A stretch of 7,559 nt of DNA, from contig CAZITB010000120.1 in assembly GCA_964542055.1 (NCBI GenBank), positions 1-7,559 on the forward strand. Reading direction: 5' to 3'. Both the position numbers and the translations under genes were made by a program. Under the pieces are notes generated by a model that saw nothing but the letters and a program-made list of their open reading frames with translations, was not told the origin of the DNA and searched no databases. This DNA is from CAZITB01 sp964542055. Its GTDB lineage: Bacteria; Planctomycetota; Phycisphaerae; Sedimentisphaerales; CAMDDF01. Positions 5,688 to 7,559 of the stretch are shown here, piece by piece (within the stretch, counting starts at the first letter, position 1; each line of letters begins with the position of its first letter).

Positions 5688-6706
5688 AGTTTCAGCTCGA
5701 CGGCTTTGCCGGTTTGGGCGCTTTGAAGAACGGCATCGGTAAATTCCATATATTTGACGCCGTCTTCAAATGTTGTGAGTTTGACTTTTTCCTTTTGGCG
5801 GATGGCGTTTATGAATTCCTGTTCTACTCGCCATTGCTGAATGTTTTCAGGTTTAATTTTCAGGGGTGAAAGTTCCTTGTCGCCTTTGCGGCCTATCAGG
5901 AGATTATCCTGATAGAAGCATAAAGTCGCTTTTTCACCGAATATTGTAAGGCGGTCGCCGGCGAGGCCGGTAACTTGTGAGAAACGCATATTTGCATGTG
6001 CACCGCATTTGAATTTGGCTAAAACGTTTAGGTGATCGGGGATTTGGATTTCGGTGGTTTGGCCTGGGGAACTTTTTCTTTGTTTTACAAATGTTTCGCT
6101 GGCGGCCATTACCTGCTCGGCTGTGCCGATCCATCGCATGATCGCTTCGTACCAGATGCCCAAGGACATGGTATTATTGCCGGAGAGGGTTTTGTCTTCT
6201 CGCCATGTGGCAGGGCGATCGTAATCGATAAATGAACTGCCAGCTTGTAAGTCGATAGCGAGTACTTTGCCGAAGTCGGTGGAATTTATCGTTTCGATAA
6301 TGGTTATGTCGAATGGCAGAGTCATAGGCGATGGTACGATCTGGCCGATGAGCTGGGGGTGTTTTTTTGAAGTTTGGAGCATTTCAACGGCCTGATCGAG
6401 GTTTGAGGCCATCCTGGCTTCACAAAGTACATGTTTCTGGGCTTTTAGAGCGGCGATTGTGATTTCGGCGTGCATATAGGGCCAGGTGCCGATCATGATG
6501 GCGTCAGTCTCTGGATCATTAATCAGATCGGCCCAGTTTTCGTGAGTATTGGGGATATTGTACTGGTCAGCGATTTTTTGTGAAGATTGCCTGGTGCGAT
6601 TGCAGACGCTAACGATATTTACGCCGGGAATTTGCCTGAAACCGGGTATATGCCGCAAGCGGGTATTTTGTCCCGCACCTACGATTCCTATATTTATCTC
6701 ATCCAT
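5684..6706 (-). CDS. Gfo/Idh/MocA-family protein with altered active site
   Basis: The 340-residue protein has an N-terminal Rossmann fold starting INIGIVGAGQNTRLRHIPGF (4-23), then VNIVSVCNRT, the TWPYMHAEITIAALKAQKHV segment (74-93) and a C-terminal alpha/beta domain. Members usually are NAD(P)-dependent sugar or inositol oxidoreductases. The normally conserved EKP motif is replaced by EAR (CEARMA, 95-100), so its lysine is missing. Where a D-x3-H catalytic pair is expected the sequence reads NNTMSLGIWYEAIMRW (177-192), with neither Asp nor His. The fold is therefore secure but dehydrogenase activity is doubtful; a non-redox or binding role is possible. Length is normal and the frame is intact. 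It starts 40 bp after the lipoprotein gene in the same direction with no visible terminator, so it may be co-transcribed. No clear Shine-Dalgarno site precedes its ATG. Its stop overlaps the nspC stop on the other strand. Confidence 0.85.
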   Translation of the reverse strand: MDEINIGIVGAGQNTRLRHIPGFRQIPGVNIVSVCNRTRQSSQKIADQYNIPNTHENWADLINDPETDAIMIGTWPYMHAEITIAALKAQKHVLCEARMASNLDQAVEMLQTSKKHPQLIGQIVPSPMTLPFDITIIETINSTDFGKVLAIDLQAGSSFIDYDRPATWREDKTLSGNNTMSLGIWYEAIMRWIGTAEQVMAASETFVKQRKSSPGQTTEIQIPDHLNVLAKFKCGAHANMRFSQVTGLAGDRLTIFGEKATLCFYQDNLLIGRKGDKELSPLKIKPENIQQWRVEQEFINAIRQKEKVKLTTFEDGVKYMEFTDAVLQSAQTGKAVELKL

Positions 6707-6746
6707 ACAAATGAATATAGATTAGCAGTTCTTCAAATGATAAATA

Positions 6747-7133
6747 TCAATCGACAACTAAACTTACCTGTTTATCAGCAGGCTTATCCGCTTGAACTTT
6801 CTCAAGTTTTGACTTCAAATCTTTATTTGCTACTTCCAGCTGGTTAACTTTGGACTTCAGATTATCCTGGATCTTTTTATCATGAGCGATTTGTTTTTCA
6901 AGCATTGTCATCACAGTCTTCATTGCCAAATCCTGGATCTCAATGTTTTCTGCTTTCAAAGACGCAATTTCATTTTTCATACTCTCGATCTGAGCATTCG
7001 CAGCGGCCAATTCTGCTTGCAGCTGCTCAACATCAGGTGTCAAATTCGGGTTTTCTGCCTTGCTGGATTCTTTATCGACACACCCAACTAAGCAAACTGC
7101 TGTAACAATGGATAATAAAATCAACTTCTTCAT
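6747..7133 (-). CDS. Small coiled-coil lipoprotein
   Basis: The 128-residue protein begins with a lipoprotein signal peptide, MKKLILLSIVTAVCLVGC, whose lipobox LVGC places the lipidated cysteine at residue 18. After a short polar linker, residues of about 34-120 are almost wholly helical with heptad-like spacing of Leu, Ile and Met (for example VEQLQAELAAANAQIESMKN). This predicts a long coiled coil with a break near the middle, and the tail is Lys/Asp-rich. The layout recalls Lpp/OmpA-like or other periplasmic spacer lipoproteins, but no named family is recognised. The start has AAAGGAG 9 nt upstream and its own promoter-like sequence. It is the middle of three minus-strand genes and may run on into the Gfo/Idh/MocA-family gene. 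Confidence 0.8.
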   Translation of the reverse strand: MKKLILLSIVTAVCLVGCVDKESSKAENPNLTPDVEQLQAELAAANAQIESMKNEIASLKAENIEIQDLAMKTVMTMLEKQIAHDKKIQDNLKSKVNQLEVANKDLKSKLEKVQADKPADKQVSLVVD

Positions 7134-7166
7134 TTTAAAAGACTCCTTTCAAGTTTCACGCGGTAA

Positions 7167-7195
7167 TTAATATCTATACTTATTTTATGTGCCAA
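7167..7195 (-). promoter_or_regulatory. Sigma70-like promoter for the lipoprotein gene
   Basis: On the minus strand TTGGCA (7195-7190) and TATTAA (7172-7167) are 17 bp apart. They lie in the gap between the small gene ending at 7250 and the lipoprotein start at 7133. The predicted transcript starts near 7160, giving a leader of under 30 nt that contains AAAGGAG. Confidence 0.5.
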
Positions 7196-7249
7196 TTCTC
7201 TATTTTTATCGGCACTAACCCCAGAAACTCTACAAAAAAATTTAAAAAA

Positions 7250-7447
7250 TTACGAAATAGTTTGGTAATTTTTGTTCGGAGCCTTTTTCTCCCATTCAAG
7301 CATCTCATGAAACAAACTGTTGAAATGCCGGTTGATGGTTTTTTCCCGATTTGCGTATATGTACTTTTCAAGTTCCATATCTATAGTTTCCAGAACATGG
7401 CTTTCGGAATTATCATCTGCGGTATTATTATTATCTGTGGCTTTCAT
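7250..7447 (-). CDS. Small acidic hypothetical protein
   Basis: This 65-residue protein is not recognised. The start at 7447 is chosen because AAAGGAG lies about 10 nt upstream; the longer frame from 7477 would include that ribosome-binding site. The first ~20 residues are Asn/Asp-rich and probably disordered (MKATDNNNTADDNSESHVLE). Residues 21-57 look helical and amphipathic (IDMELEKYIYANREKTINRH, then FNSLFHEMLEWEKKAP). There is no signal peptide, cysteine or membrane segment. It is followed 116 bp later by the lipoprotein gene, which has its own promoter-like sequence, so shared transcription is uncertain. The good ribosome-binding site makes it a likely real gene despite its size. Confidence 0.6.
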   Translation of the reverse strand: MKATDNNNTADDNSESHVLETIDMELEKYIYANREKTINRHFNSLFHEMLEWEKKAPNKNYQTIS

Positions 7448-7500
7448 TAATAAAATCTCCTTTAATTCTATTGCCACACAAACAGACGCAAAAAAACCGC

Positions 7501-7529
7501 AAAAAATAACAGAAAACTTGTTATTTTTT
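7501..7529. repeat. Perfect AT-rich inverted repeat
   Basis: Arms AAAAAATAAC (7501-7510) and GTTATTTTTT (7520-7529) pair over 10 bp around AGAAAACTT. It lies 54 bp upstream of the start of the small gene at 7447. With A- and T-tracts on the two sides it could be a bidirectional terminator closing a gene beyond the right edge, or a regulatory site for the small gene. Confidence 0.5.
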
Positions 7530-7559
7530 CAAAAAATTTTTAAAATTATCCAAAATCAG

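Noticed and set aside
6707..6746. Separate promoter for the Gfo/Idh/MocA-family gene
   Set aside because: TTGATA and TAATCT can be picked out but are about 20 bp apart; the 40-bp gap is more easily explained by read-through from the lipoprotein gene.
7183..7195. Sigma54-type promoter (TTGGCAC on the minus strand)
   Set aside because: The required GC element of the -12 box is absent at the proper spacing; a sigma70-type reading with 17-bp spacing fits better.

Overview
The window looks like a piece of chromosome from an anaerobic or environmental planctomycete-type bacterium, possibly of the Phycisphaerae/Sedimentisphaerales kind. This rests on the gene mix: a DUF1573 protein with a Cys-Gly-Cys motif, a degenerate Gfo/Idh/MocA protein, and the carboxynorspermidine/carboxyspermidine polyamine pair. 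It also rests on a moderate-GC gene body interrupted by AT-rich repeat-laden DNA. The assignment is inference; no rRNA or other marker gene is present.

Layout. (1) Positions 1-900 are AT-rich and repeat-laden. They hold the 3' end of an unidentified gene, a tandem pair of ~105-bp repeats each ending in a REP-like palindrome, and a small low-GC gene for a membrane-anchored protein (252/294-743). That gene is bracketed by two inverted copies of one miniature hairpin (250-284 and 807-840). (2) Positions 876-1032 have a promoter-like and Shine-Dalgarno-like start signal that leads only into tiny overlapping reading frames. (3) Positions 1033-3102 (minus strand) carry a probable two-gene operon: an exported DUF1573 protein, then a single-pass periplasmic protein whose layout matches type II secretion protein C (GspC). 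A good sigma70-type promoter precedes the first gene. (4) Positions 3337-5687 (plus strand) carry the polyamine operon: carboxynorspermidine synthase and carboxynorspermidine decarboxylase (nspC), overlapping by a TTGA junction. A sigma70-like promoter precedes it, with a perfect inverted repeat just upstream. (5) Positions 5684-7447 (minus strand) carry a small acidic protein, a coiled-coil lipoprotein, and a Gfo/Idh/MocA-family protein lacking the usual catalytic residues. The last ends tail-to-tail with nspC, the two stop codons sharing bases.

How the genes work together. The clearest function is triamine synthesis: the dehydrogenase condenses aspartate semialdehyde with a diamine, and the decarboxylase removes the carboxyl group to give norspermidine or spermidine. 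The DUF1573/GspC-like pair acts in the cell envelope, but no other secretion genes are in view. I found no RNA gene, CRISPR array or intact transposase. The most unusual features are the hairpin-bracketed low-GC gene, the tandem REP-type repeat, and the Gfo/Idh/MocA protein with an altered active site.
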